Below are positions 1 through 8,668 of a stretch of 64,000 nucleotides of DNA, one piece after another. Below the pieces are notes generated by a model. The model made no database searches and was not told the origin of the DNA. It was given only the letters and a program-made list of their open reading frames with translations. The stretch is from JALZKA01 sp963734015 (GTDB lineage: Bacteria; Actinomycetota; Thermoleophilia; Solirubrobacterales; 70-9): contig CAVTFG010000003.1 in the NCBI GenBank assembly GCA_963734015.1, forward strand, positions 124,001 through 188,000, read 5' to 3'. The translations under genes and the position numbers were made by a program. The first letter of the stretch is position 1; every line of letters starts with the position of its first letter.

Positions 1-1181
1 TCCCTGCCAGCGTTTCCGAAGAGCTTGTCGTTTTCCTTGCCGCCCTTCAGCACGTCCTGCTTCGGACCGCCGCAGATGATGTCCTTGCCACCGCGGCCGA
101 TGATCGTGTCGGGGCCGCCGTGCCCCTGGAACACGTCCTTGCCATTCGTGCCCCGGAGCCTCTCGCCCTCGTCGGTGCCGGCGATCGTCGCGGGCCTGTC
201 GTTGCAGAACGCGGGCTTCTTCGGCGCCCAGTCCGGGTTGCCGTCGAAGTGGCCTGCGGCATTGGTCGTAACGTCGGTGATCGGGCCGGTGTCGTCGGAG
301 TTCTTCATGACCAGCTGGCCGGCACTCAGGAGTCCCGAGACGAACGTGATCTTGTCGCCCTCGGGGGACCAGGCGCAGTTGTAGTCGGCGACGTTGTTGC
401 CCTCGGCTGAGATCTCCACATCGGGGCCGCCGGGGATCGTCCGCATGAAGACGTTCGCGGTGTTGTCGAACGCGCCTTCCGTGTAGCAGATCTCCGTTCC
501 GTCAGGGGAGAGCGCGGGCTGGAACTGGTTACCGGCATCGCCGACGATCGTCTCGGGAACCGCCTGGCTGCCGTCCGCCCTTTCCCTGCGAATGTCCTGG
601 TCGGTGGTCGCGTTCGTGTGGTAGTAGATCCACTTGCCGTCGGGCGACCAGACGGGCTTGCCCTCGGTCACGGTCTCGGTCTCGGTTAGGTTGAGGAGGG
701 CGCCGGTCTCGACGTTGACGACGAGGATGTCCATCTGGCCGCTGCCGTCTTCCACCTCGCTCTCGTAGGCGACCCGCTTGCCGTTCGGGGACCACGCCGG
801 GCGGTCGTCGAGGACGTTGCTGGCGTGCGGTCCGAGCCGCTGCGACACCGGGCCCGGCACGGACAGGTCGTCGATGAAGATCTTCTGGTTGTCGGTCTGG
901 CTGCCCCAGCGCGCATACGCGAGCTTCGTCAGGTCCGGGGACCAGGCGGGGTGCCGGTGCTGTCCCGCGTCAGCCGTGAGCGGCGTGGGCGTCAGATCGC
1001 CGGCCGCGTCGAGCAGGAAGACATCGGCGCTCTGGTCGTCGGGAGGATTTGGCACCCCGCGGCCGCTCACGAACGCGATCTGTCCGTTCTCCCCGGGGAA
1101 CACGGCGAGCGCGGCCGCCGGAAGGGACAGCGCAGTGACAATCGAGACCGCACCAACCAGCCACTTCGCGCGTCCCCTCAT
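1..1181 (-). CDS. Secreted PD40 (TolB-like) propeller protein with C-terminal RTX repeats, partial
   Basis: Predicted secreted beta-propeller protein ending in hemolysin-type calcium-binding repeats; about 393 codons are visible and the 3' end lies outside the window. ATG 1181 follows a GGGAGGGAAAG ribosome site and opens with a signal peptide (MRGRAKWLVGAV, Ala-rich cleavage region near residue 26). Propeller blades show as repeated W-S-P-x-G motifs (WSPNGKRVAY, WSPDGKWIYY, WSPEGDKITF). From about residue 331 the sequence changes to Gly-Asp repeats (GTDEGERLRG, GPDTIIGRGGKD) typical of RTX tails. PD40 proteins of this type are common in actinobacteria and their substrates are unknown; a surface or extracellular binding role is inference. 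Confidence 0.85.
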   Translation of the reverse strand, partial: MRGRAKWLVGAVSIVTALSLPAAALAVFPGENGQIAFVSGRGVPNPPDDQSADVFLLDAAGDLTPTPLTADAGQHRHPAWSPDLTKLAYARWGSQTDNQKIFIDDLSVPGPVSQRLGPHASNVLDDRPAWSPNGKRVAYESEVEDGSGQMDILVVNVETGALLNLTETETVTEGKPVWSPDGKWIYYHTNATTDQDIRRERADGSQAVPETIVGDAGNQFQPALSPDGTEICYTEGAFDNTANVFMRTIPGGPDVEISAEGNNVADYNCAWSPEGDKITFVSGLLSAGQLVMKNSDDTGPITDVTTNAAGHFDGNPDWAPKKPAFCNDRPATIAGTDEGERLRGTNGKDVFQGHGGPDTIIGRGGKDIICGGPKQDVLKGGKENDKLFGNAGR

Positions 1182-1260
1182 TCGCTTTCCCTCCCGTTTC
1201 CGCTAGATCCGCTCTCACCGACCCTACCGGTTGTGGCCACCAGGTCCAATCGCTCGAACC

Positions 1261-1588
1261 CGCCCCTGCCGCTGCGAGCGGCGCGACAAGGTCCGGTCCT
1301 AGCCGATCGCGGGCGACGACGGCAACGACCAGATCGCGGGCACCTCCGGGAAGGACATCATCGTCACCTTCAAGGGCAACGACAAGTGTGAACGGCCGGG
1401 GTGGCAACGACCAGATCTGCGGCGGCAAGGGCGGCGACACGCTCTCGGGCGCCAAGGGCAGGGACAAGCTGTTCGGCCAGAAGGGCGGCGACAAGCTGAA
1501 CGGCGGGCCGGACCGGGACCGCTGCGACGGCGGGCCCGGCAACGACGCCGGCAGCCGGTGCGAGCGCCGGGACAAGCTCGAGTCCTAG
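1261..1588 (+). pseudogene. Frameshifted RTX (hemolysin-type Ca-binding) tail fragments
   Basis: Remnant of an RTX-repeat protein. A frame ending at TAG 1300-1302 reads CERRDKVRS-stop, which resembles the end of the downstream piece (CERRDKLES-stop at 1588). Directly after it the sequence reads AGDDGNDQIAGTSGKD and then, after one extra base near 1387, continues in another frame as NGRGGNDQICGGKGGD. Removing that base gives one 95-codon reading frame from 1303 to 1588. No signal peptide or plausible start remains, so this looks like two stacked C-terminal tails of decayed genes. A short product from GTG 1388 (66 residues) is possible but unlikely to be functional. Confidence 0.6.
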
Positions 1589-1589
1589 G

Positions 1590-2903
1590 TCAGCCCCTCG
1601 ACAGCTCGCGCGCGACCTCGGGCCCGGGTGCGAGCCCCAGGCCGACGCGGTCCCCGGCCGCCGTGAGCGCGGCCCAGCCGCCGTCGAGCCGCCAGAGATC
1701 GCGGCCGTCGGACTCGCCCCCGAGGCCCTGCTCGACGTAGATCTCGAGCTGCCGGGCGAGCTCGCGCGCGTGGGCCGGGTCGTCGCTTCGCCAGGCGAGC
1801 CCGAGCGCGTGGGTCGAGCGGCAGTCTCCCTCGCACGCCTGCGTGGCGCCGGCGCGGATGAACAGGCGGTAGCGGTCGCCGCCCCAGCCGTCAGCGCCCA
1901 GCGCGGCGCCCAGCCCGGGCTCAGCCCTCCGCCAGGACCTCGCGCGTGCCGAACTCTCCGAGGGATCCGGTATCGATCGCCCGCCATCCGGACCCGGGGG
2001 TCGGCGGCGCCGCCACGGGGAGCGGCCGCTCGCCGCCACGTACTTCTCGGGATGGAGGATCTGCTCCGTCGTGGCGGGCAGGCGGCGCTCGTACGCGTAG
2101 TCCACGAGCGTCCAGCCCGCTCCGAGGTCGACCAGGTCCTCGACGAAGCGGGAGCCGTCGAGGTAGCTGAAGGTCACCTCGGCCTCGGCGAACCGCGGCA
2201 GCTCCTCGCCGGCGCCGGAGTCGAGTGTCTCCGCCTCGGCCGCCAGCGCGAACAGGTCGAGGTAGCGCTGCGCGTAGCGGTTCATCACGGTGGTGGCGGT
2301 GCCCTCCACGAGCGCGGTCTCGGCAAGCGTCCGGTCGTCGGAGAGCCCCGCGGCCACCGGAAGGCCGAAGCGCTGATCCTCGAGCGCGTGTGTCAGCTCG
2401 TGGGCGAGGACGAACTCGGCGAGCTGGGGCCCGGCCGGGACCGCGTCGCCGACCAGGAACAGCTCGTCCCGGCGGGGGTCGTAGTACGCGACGGCAAGCG
2501 CGCTGACGTCGCCGGCTACCTCGCCGAGCGACTGCTCGGGCTCGAGCAGGCCCAGCAGCCGGAGCTCGGCCTCGCCGATCGCGAGCTGGCGCTGCACGCG
2601 GGGCTTGGCGACCTGCCGCTCGGTCATCCGGCGCAGGCGCGCGGTATCGCTGATCTCGGGCTCGGGCACCTCGCGGAACTCGAGGTGGCGGATCTTCTCG
2701 ACCCCGCGCGCGGCGCGCGGCGTGCCCTCGACCCCGAGCTCGAGCAGCCGCCCGGGGTTCAGCGTCGATGCGGCCGGGGTGTCGGGCGCCGGCGCGAGCG
2801 CCGAGCCGGTCCGGTGCTCCGCGAGAGCGAGCGCGAACAGAGCAACGACGGTCGCCGCCAACAACGCCAACGTCCCGATCAGCGCCGGTCGCGAATCCTG
2901 CAC
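1590..2903 (-). CDS. Membrane-anchored HExxH putative zinc metallopeptidase with an internal double frameshift
   Basis: About 437 residues from GTG 2903, chosen because the frame then opens with a hydrophobic anchor (residues about 5-28: PALIGTLALLAATVVALFAL) and avoids uvrB coding sequence. The motif VLAHELTHALEDQRF contains HELTH, the gluzincin zinc-binding signature, followed by Glu-rich helices (ALVEGTATTVM may supply the third ligand). No close family is recognised. Between about 1925 and 2030 the in-frame sequence turns Arg-rich, whereas the -1 frame reads sensibly (ERPLPVAAPPTPGSG, then GSLGEFGTREVLAEG), so a -1 and a +1 shift compensate each other. The gene is divergent from uvrB with only about 55 bases between starts. 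Confidence 0.65.
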   Translation of the reverse strand: MQDSRPALIGTLALLAATVVALFALALAEHRTGSALAPAPDTPAASTLNPGRLLELGVEGTPRAARGVEKIRHLEFREVPEPEISDTARLRRMTERQVAKPRVQRQLAIGEAELRLLGLLEPEQSLGEVAGDVSALAVAYYDPRRDELFLVGDAVPAGPQLAEFVLAHELTHALEDQRFGLPVAAGLSDDRTLAETALVEGTATTVMNRYAQRYLDLFALAAEAETLDSGAGEELPRFAEAEVTFSYLDGSRFVEDLVDLGAGWTLVDYAYERRLPATTEQILHPEKYVAASGRSPWRRRRPPGPDGGRSIPDPSESSARARSWRRAEPGLGAALGADGWGGDRYRLFIRAGATQACEGDCRSTHALGLAWRSDDPAHARELARQLEIYVEQGLGGESDGRDLWRLDGGWAALTAAGDRVGLGLAPGPEVARELSRG

Positions 2904-2945
2904 GTGGAGATCAAAGCAGCCCGCAGCCCCGCCCGAACCACCCAC

Positions 2946-2951
2946 TACATT
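2946..2951 (+). promoter_or_regulatory. -10 hexamer of uvrB (TACATT), apparently leaderless
   Basis: TACATT ends 7 bases before GTG 2959 and no ribosome-binding sequence lies between. The spacing equals that of uvrA, tsaB and three other genes in the window. No clear -35 was found. Confidence 0.5.
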
Positions 2952-2958
2952 CACTCGC

Positions 2959-4956
2959 GTGCCTGACTTCAAGCTCAATCCCGCGTACTCGCCGACCGCG
3001 GACCAGCCGAAGGCGATCGCCTCCCTGGCCGAGGGGCTGGACGCGGACGAGCGCTACCTCACGCTCCTCGGCGCGACGGGCACCGGCAAGACGTTCACGA
3101 TGGCCGCGACCATCGAGCGGATCCAGCGCCCTGCCCTGGTCATCGCGCACAACAAGACGCTGGCGGCGCAGCTCTGCAACGAGTTCCGCGAGTTCTTCCC
3201 CGACAACGCCGTCGAGTACTTCGTCTCGTACTACGACTACTACCAGCCGGAGGCGTACGTCCCAGCGCAGGACCTCTACATCGAGAAGGACTCCTCGATC
3301 AACGACGAGATCGACCGGCTTCGCCACGCCGCCACCGCGGCGCTCCTCGCCCGCCGCGACGTCGTGATCGTCGCCTCGGTTTCGTGCATCTACGGCATCG
3401 GCTCGCCCGAGCTGTACGCGCGCATGATGCAGCTCTTCAAGGTCGGTGACGAGATCGACCGCGACGAGCTGTTCTCGAAGCTCGTGAACATGCAGTACAC
3501 CCGCAACGACACCGTGCTCAGCCGCGGCTCGTTCCGCGCCAAGGGCGAGGTCCTCGAGGTCTGGAACGCGTACATGGAGTCGGCCTACCGCGTGAACCTG
3601 TTCGGGGACGAGATCGAGTCGATCCACCATTTCGACCCCCTCACGGGCGAGATCTTCGACGAGATCGACCACGTCGCGGTCTGGCCCGCCACCCACTACG
3701 TCACCGAGAAGGAGTCCATGGAGCGTGGGATCCAGGAGATCAAGGAGGAGCTCCACGAGCGGGTCTCCTGGTTCGAGGAGCGGGGCAAGCTGCTCGAGGC
3801 GCACCGTCTCCAGCAGCGCACCGAGTACGACCTGGAGATGCTGCGGGAGCTGGGGTTCGCGTCGGGGATCGAGAACTACTCGCGGATCTTCGACGGGCGG
3901 GAGCCCGGGTCGCCTCCGCACACGCTCATGGACTACTTCCCGGACGACTTCGTCTGCTTCGTCGACGAGTCGCACCAGACGATCCCGCAGATCGGCGGGA
4001 TGTACGAGGGGGACCACTCGCGCAAGAAGACGCTGATCGACCACGGCTTCCGGCTGCCGTCGGCGGCCGACAACCGCCCGCTCAAGTTCGGCGAGTTCGT
4101 CGACCGGATCAACCAGATCGTGATGGTGTCCGCCACGCCGGGCGATTACGAGCGCTCCGAGTCGTCGCGGATCGCCGAGCAGATCGTGCGGCCGACCGGC
4201 ATCGTCGACCCGGAGGTCGAGGTGCGCGAGACCCGCAACCAGGTGGACGACCTGATGAACGAGGTGAAGCGCCGGGCCGATGACGGCGAGCGCACCCTGG
4301 TCACGACCCTGACCAAGAAGATGGCCGAGGACCTCACGGGCTATCTGCTCGAGCACGGGTTCCGCGTTCGCTACCTGCATTCGGAGGTGGACACGCTCGA
4401 GCGGATCCAGATCATCCGCGACCTCCGGCTCGGTGAGTACGACGTGCTGGTGGGCGTGAACCTGCTGCGCGAGGGCCTCGACCTGCCGGAGGTCTCACTG
4501 GTCGCGATCCTGGACGCTGACAAGGAGGGCTTCCTCAGGGGTGAGACGAGCCTGATCCAGACGATCGGCCGGGCGGCCCGGAACGTGAAGGGCCGCGTCC
4601 TGATGTACGCGGACAAGGAGACCCAGGCGATGCGAGTCGCGATCGCGGAGACCGATCGCCGGCGCGAGATCCAGATCGCCTACAACCGTGAGCACGGGAT
4701 CACGCCGGAGACCGTCCAGAAGGGCATCTCCGAGATCTCGGAGTTCCTCTCGATGGAGTCGAAGTCGTCGCCGCGCACCAGGCGCCGCGTGCGCGCCGAT
4801 CAGGAGGTCGCGAGCCCGGAGGATCTCGAGAAGCTGATCGTGGAGCTCGAGGAGGAGATGCTCGCGTCCGCGGACGAGCTGCGCTTCGAGGAGGCCGCGC
4901 GGATCCGCGACGAGCTCAAGGAGCTGCGGCGGGACCTGGAGAGCCTTCGGGCGTAG
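2959..4956 (+). CDS. uvrB: Excinuclease ABC subunit B
   Basis: Helicase-like damage-verification subunit of nucleotide excision repair; UvrA loads it at lesions and it recruits UvrC. The 665 residues match the usual family length from GTG 2959, where the protein begins VPDFKLNPAYSPTADQ. Walker A GATGTGKT lies at residues 38-45, the DNA-clamping beta-hairpin (YDYYQPEAYVP) near residue 95, the DESH helicase box near 336, and a C-terminal UVR motif (FEEAARIRDELKELRRDL) closes the protein. uvrC is not in the window and uvrA lies 7 kb downstream as a separate unit. The last 41 bases overlap the convergent AI-2E permease gene. Confidence 0.97.
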   Translation: MPDFKLNPAYSPTADQPKAIASLAEGLDADERYLTLLGATGTGKTFTMAATIERIQRPALVIAHNKTLAAQLCNEFREFFPDNAVEYFVSYYDYYQPEAYVPAQDLYIEKDSSINDEIDRLRHAATAALLARRDVVIVASVSCIYGIGSPELYARMMQLFKVGDEIDRDELFSKLVNMQYTRNDTVLSRGSFRAKGEVLEVWNAYMESAYRVNLFGDEIESIHHFDPLTGEIFDEIDHVAVWPATHYVTEKESMERGIQEIKEELHERVSWFEERGKLLEAHRLQQRTEYDLEMLRELGFASGIENYSRIFDGREPGSPPHTLMDYFPDDFVCFVDESHQTIPQIGGMYEGDHSRKKTLIDHGFRLPSAADNRPLKFGEFVDRINQIVMVSATPGDYERSESSRIAEQIVRPTGIVDPEVEVRETRNQVDDLMNEVKRRADDGERTLVTTLTKKMAEDLTGYLLEHGFRVRYLHSEVDTLERIQIIRDLRLGEYDVLVGVNLLREGLDLPEVSLVAILDADKEGFLRGETSLIQTIGRAARNVKGRVLMYADKETQAMRVAIAETDRRREIQIAYNREHGITPETVQKGISEISEFLSMESKSSPRTRRRVRADQEVASPEDLEKLIVELEEEMLASADELRFEEAARIRDELKELRRDLESLRA

Positions 4957-6010
4957 CCAGCTCCGAAGCGGCGACCACGCCCTTCTTCGCCTCGAGCGGC
5001 TTGACCCAGAGCTCGTCGATCAGGATCACGATTGCCGAGATGATCGGCACGGCCACGAACAGGCCGACGAATCCGAACAGCTGGCCGACCAGCACGACCC
5101 CGATCGCGATCAGCGCGGGGTGGAGCTTGACGCGCTGGGCCATCACCAGCGGGATGATCACGTTGCTCTCGACCTGTTGGACGACGATGTAGACGATCAG
5201 TGCCGCGAGCGCCGTGCCGGGGCTCTCGGCGAGGGCGAAGAGCACGACCGGGATCGCGCCCAGGATCGCCCCGAAGTACGGGATGACCACCAGCAGCGCG
5301 GAGAAGACGGCGAAGAAGATCGCGAAATCGAGCCCGATCAGGGTCAGACCCACGTAGAGCAGGACCCCGGTGACGAGCATGTCGACCAGAACGCCCTCCA
5401 GCCAGCCGACCCACGCGTCACGAAGGCGCCGGGTGAGGTGGCGGACCGCGTCGCGCCGCGCGGGCGGGAACAGCGACACCAGCCCGTCCACGAGCGGGTC
5501 CGGGCGCACGGCGATAAAGAACGCGGTGAGCAGCATGAACGTGAGCGCGCCGAGCACGCCGACCACGCTGAGCCCGATCGAAGTGATCGGGTCGATCAGC
5601 GTCTCCGGCTCCTCGACGTAGCGCTCGAGGAAGTCCTGGACGCTGTTCCCGACCTCGGTCGGGTTCGCGCCGATCAGGTCGCCGACGAGCTCCTCGAGAT
5701 CCTCGACCGTCGCCGGCACCTCGTCCACGAACTGCTCGGCCTCGTCGATGAACGGGGGCACGATCAGGGCGATCACAACGGCGAGCGCACCGAGTCCGGC
5801 CAGCACCGCCGCGAACGCCCCGATTGGCCGCGGGACGCCCCGGCGCTCCAGTTGGTCGGCGACCAGGGAGAGCGGGATCGAGATGATCACCGTCACGAGG
5901 ATCGCCACGACCAGCGTGATCAGCTGCTGGAAGAGGAGGCCGAAGACGAGCAGTCCCGCTGCGAGGAAGACAGCGCGGTAGGCGACCGGGACGTGTCCGT
6001 AGAGGGGCAT
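4916..6010 (-). CDS. AI-2E family (TqsA/PerM-type) membrane transporter
   Basis: Inner-membrane permease of the AI-2E/PerM family, 364 residues, with about eight hydrophobic segments (e.g. AVFLAAGLLVFGLLFQQL, LTFMLLTAFFIAV, FAIFFAVFSALLVVIPYFGA). The conserved region VIPYFGAILGAIPVVLFAL and the late motif QQVESNVIIPLVMAQRVKLHP are characteristic. Members export AI-2 or exchange Na+/H+, and the substrate here cannot be told. ATG 6010 follows GGGAGG. The C-terminus runs 41 bases into the end of uvrB on the other strand. Confidence 0.9.
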   Translation of the reverse strand: MPLYGHVPVAYRAVFLAAGLLVFGLLFQQLITLVVAILVTVIISIPLSLVADQLERRGVPRPIGAFAAVLAGLGALAVVIALIVPPFIDEAEQFVDEVPATVEDLEELVGDLIGANPTEVGNSVQDFLERYVEEPETLIDPITSIGLSVVGVLGALTFMLLTAFFIAVRPDPLVDGLVSLFPPARRDAVRHLTRRLRDAWVGWLEGVLVDMLVTGVLLYVGLTLIGLDFAIFFAVFSALLVVIPYFGAILGAIPVVLFALAESPGTALAALIVYIVVQQVESNVIIPLVMAQRVKLHPALIAIGVVLVGQLFGFVGLFVAVPIISAIVILIDELWVKPLEAKKGVVAASELATPEGSPGPAAAP

Positions 6011-6043
6011 GACCTCCCTGCTACCCCGAAAGGGCCTCGGTCC

Positions 6044-6688
6044 TCAGGCGTCCAGGAAGCGCAACACGGCGAGCACCCGCCGGTGATCGTCGGGCGCGGG
6101 CGGGAGGTCGAGCTTCGAGAAGATCGAGGTGACGTGCTTCTCGACGGCGCGCTCGGTCACGACCATGCTCTCGGCGACCGCGGCGTTGGAGCGTCCCTGG
6201 GCCATGAGCTCCAGGACCTCGCGCTCGCGCTCGGTCAGGCCTTCGAGCGGGTCGCTGCCGTCCGCGCGGCCGAGCATCGCTGACACGACCTGGGGGTCGA
6301 GCGCGGAGCCGCCGCCCGCCACACGCCTCACGGCCTCGACGAACCCCTCGACGTCGGCGACGCGGTCCTTCAGGAGATAGCCCAGGCCGGCCGCGTCATC
6401 GGCCAGGAGCTCGCGCGCGTACGCCTCCTCCACATCTTGGGAGAGCACGAGCACGCCGGTCGCCGGCAGCTCGCTCCGGATCTGCCGGGCGGCGCGCAGG
6501 CCCTCGTCGGTGTGGTCCGGCGGCATCCGGACGTCGACGATCGCGACGTCGGGCTTGTGCGCCCGGGTCTTGCGCAGGAGCTCCTCGCCGTCGCCGGCCT
6601 GGCCGACGACCTCCATCTCGTGTTCGGCGAGCAGGCGAGCCAGGCCCTCACGGAGCAGCACTGAGTCTTCGGCAATGACGACACGCAT
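6044..6688 (-). CDS. NarL/LuxR-family response regulator
   Basis: DNA-binding response regulator of 214 residues. The receiver domain (about 1-120) has the acidic pocket (IAEDS), the phospho-acceptor Asp in VAIVDVRMPP and the conserved Lys in YLLKDRV. A LuxR helix-turn-helix follows (LTEREREVLELMAQGRSN to AVEKHVTSIFSKL). It lies 24 bases after the sensor kinase gene and is the likely phosphorylation target. A TACCTT hexamer 9-10 bases before the ATG might also give it its own leaderless transcript. Confidence 0.95.
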   Translation of the reverse strand: MRVVIAEDSVLLREGLARLLAEHEMEVVGQAGDGEELLRKTRAHKPDVAIVDVRMPPDHTDEGLRAARQIRSELPATGVLVLSQDVEEAYARELLADDAAGLGYLLKDRVADVEGFVEAVRRVAGGGSALDPQVVSAMLGRADGSDPLEGLTEREREVLELMAQGRSNAAVAESMVVTERAVEKHVTSIFSKLDLPPAPDDHRRVLAVLRFLDA

Positions 6689-6712
6689 CGCCCAGCAAGG
6701 TAGCGCGCGGGT

Positions 6713-8179
6713 CTACGGAAGCGGGATGCGCGCGTGGACCGCGGTGCCCGTGCCGGGGTGCGTCTCGACCTCGAGCTCGCCGTCCAGAGCCTGGACGCGG
6801 TCCGTGAGGCCTCGCAGTCCCGAGCCTTCCGGGTCGGCTCCGCCCTCGCCCGAATCGCTGACCTCGACGTGCAGTGCCCCACTTCGTTGCGCGACGCTCA
6901 CCTCGGCCTCGGTGGCGCCGGAATGCCGCACCACGTTCGTCAGCGCCTCGGCGACGACGAAATAGGCAGCCGATTCCACCGGAGGCGGGATCTCGCCGTT
7001 CAGCGAGTGGCGGAGCGCGACGTCGACCGGCGCGCGCTTCACGAGCGCGTCCAGCGCGGCGCCGAGGCCGCGGTCGGTGAGGATCGCGGGGTGGATGCCC
7101 CGCGCCAGCTCGCGGAGCTCGTCGGTCGCCAGCGCGAGCTCCTCCGATGCCTCGTCGAGGAGCGCGGCCGCCTGCGCGGGGTCCTGCTCGAGCCGATCGC
7201 GCGCAAGCCGGAGGGATAGCGCGAGGCTGACGAGCCGCTGTTGCGCTCCGTCGTGGAGGTCGCGCTCGAGCTGTTGCCGCGCATCGTCGGCGGCGCTGAC
7301 GATCCGGGCGCGCGAGGCGCGCAGCTCCTCGTAGCGCGCCTGGAGCTCGGCGTCGAGGCGGACGTTCTCCTCGGCGACCTCGTCGGCCGCCGAGAGCTTC
7401 GATCGCAGCAGGCCGTAGAGGAACGCGTACGGCACCGACGCGAGCGGGAAGACGGCCAGGAAGTAGATCGCCTCCTGCAGCGACTCCTTGCCGACGAGCC
7501 CGGTGAAGACGAGCGAGAGGAAGAAGACGAGCGTCACGACCGCGGCCCAGAGGGTGGGGCCGAGGGTCCGCCGGGTCTCGCGATCGGCCCGTCGCCAACG
7601 TCCGACGGCAAGCTTCACCGTCCACGCCAGGATCACCACGCCGGCCGCGTTGGCGACCCCGAACAGCAGGTTCGAGAGGCTCTCGTTGTCCGCGATGAGG
7701 ATCGGGTTGGCGGGGCAGGCGCCCGTGCAGACGCTCTCGTTGGTCGTGTCCGCGAAGAGCCACGGGATGGGCATGTAGACGACGGTCACGACGTAGGTGG
7801 CGATCACGAGCCCCTTCGCCAGCCGTCCCTCGAGCCGGCCGCTCGGGAACGAGAGCACCATGTGGATCAGGATCCCGATCGGGAGCGAGCCCAGGATGGC
7901 GCCCGCGATGAACAGGCCGGGCAGGTTCGCGAACGAGAGGGAGCTCAGGAACCAGGTGAACCCGACCGCGGTCATCAGGGCCCCGATGCGGTTCGAGGGT
8001 CGCCGGTACCAGGCGAACAGGCCGGTCCCGATGAACGACCAGCCGATCAGCAGGACCAGCACGGCGTTCACGCCCTTGTTCTCCGCGTGGTCGCTGGAGT
8101 CGACGGCCGCGAGGCTCAGCAGACCGAGGACGAGCCCGGCGATCCCCAGCCCGATCAGGGCCGCGCGCAGCGACTTCAA
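6713..8179 (-). CDS. Membrane sensor histidine kinase (HisKA_3 type)
   Basis: Sensor kinase of 488 residues. The first roughly 260 residues carry several hydrophobic segments (e.g. AALIGLGIAGLVLGLLSL, GLFIAGAILGSLPIGILIHM) with an outside loop holding two Cys. A coiled linker (EENVRLDAELQARYEEL) leads to the dimerisation/phosphoacceptor box ERDLHDGAQQRLVSLALSLR with its His, then an ATPase domain (N box AEALTNVVRHS; G box DSGEGGADPEGSGLRGL). The start is TTG 8179, which overlaps the TGA of the receiver gene upstream as TTGA. It probably signals to the LuxR regulator downstream. Confidence 0.93.
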   Translation of the reverse strand: MKSLRAALIGLGIAGLVLGLLSLAAVDSSDHAENKGVNAVLVLLIGWSFIGTGLFAWYRRPSNRIGALMTAVGFTWFLSSLSFANLPGLFIAGAILGSLPIGILIHMVLSFPSGRLEGRLAKGLVIATYVVTVVYMPIPWLFADTTNESVCTGACPANPILIADNESLSNLLFGVANAAGVVILAWTVKLAVGRWRRADRETRRTLGPTLWAAVVTLVFFLSLVFTGLVGKESLQEAIYFLAVFPLASVPYAFLYGLLRSKLSAADEVAEENVRLDAELQARYEELRASRARIVSAADDARQQLERDLHDGAQQRLVSLALSLRLARDRLEQDPAQAAALLDEASEELALATDELRELARGIHPAILTDRGLGAALDALVKRAPVDVALRHSLNGEIPPPVESAAYFVVAEALTNVVRHSGATEAEVSVAQRSGALHVEVSDSGEGGADPEGSGLRGLTDRVQALDGELEVETHPGTGTAVHARIPLP

Positions 8180-8511
8180 GGCAGGAGCTCCGTGATGGCC
8201 CGGCCGGAGAGCCGGTCCTTGGGGATGAACCCGAGCGCCTCCCCGCCGCTCTCGACGTCGTCGCGACTGGAGATCAGGAGGACGGCGAGCTTGCGCTCCG
8301 TCCCCAGGCGCTCGGCCAGATCACGGCCGTCGCAGTCGGGCAACCCCACGTCCACGAGGACCAGGTCGGGTCTCAGCTCGCGCGCCGCGGCCAGCGCCTC
8401 CGCGCCGTCGGCGGCCTCGCCGACGACCTCGAAGCCGTCGCATTCGAGCATGCGCCGGGCGCTGGCCCGGAAGCCAGCGTGGTCATCGACGATCAAGACT
8501 CGCTGCCCCAC
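8176..8511 (-). CDS. Stand-alone receiver-domain protein
   Basis: A 111-residue single receiver domain without an output domain. VLIVDDHAGF supplies the acidic pair, LVLVDVGLPDCDG the phosphorylated Asp and GFIPKDRLSG the conserved Lys. GTG 8511 is chosen because the receiver fold begins at the next residues (GQRVLIVDDH); a longer frame upstream shows no homology. It is first of three co-directional genes (receiver, kinase, LuxR regulator) and could act as a phosphate sink or connector for the kinase. Confidence 0.88.
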   Translation of the reverse strand: MGQRVLIVDDHAGFRASARRMLECDGFEVVGEAADGAEALAAARELRPDLVLVDVGLPDCDGRDLAERLGTERKLAVLLISSRDDVESGGEALGFIPKDRLSGRAITELLP

Positions 8512-8516
8512 ACATG

Positions 8517-8546
8517 GATTGTCGCCCAACGGGACGAATGTGCCAA
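8517..8546 (-). promoter_or_regulatory. Promoter of the receiver-kinase-regulator cluster
   Basis: On the minus strand TTGGCA (8546-8541) and ACAATC (8522-8517) are 18 bases apart. The -10 lies only 5 bases before GTG 8511, which suggests a leaderless transcript. Confidence 0.4.
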
Positions 8547-8605
8547 TACGGGTACCGCCTTCCGCCGGTGTGGATAACCGCACCGGCAAACACAGGAAAA
8601 CACCA

Positions 8606-8634
8606 TTGGTCCCGGGCTGCTCCCCGCTGAGAAT
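8606..8634 (+). promoter_or_regulatory. Promoter of the first MMPL exporter gene
   Basis: TTGGTC (8606-8611) and GAGAAT (8629-8634) are 17 bases apart, about 35 bases before ATG 8669, which has its own strong ribosome site. It faces the minus-strand promoter at 8517-8546 across a short divergent gap. Confidence 0.35.
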
Positions 8635-8668
8635 GGCTGCGATGACCACGGAACTCGAAGGAGGGGCG

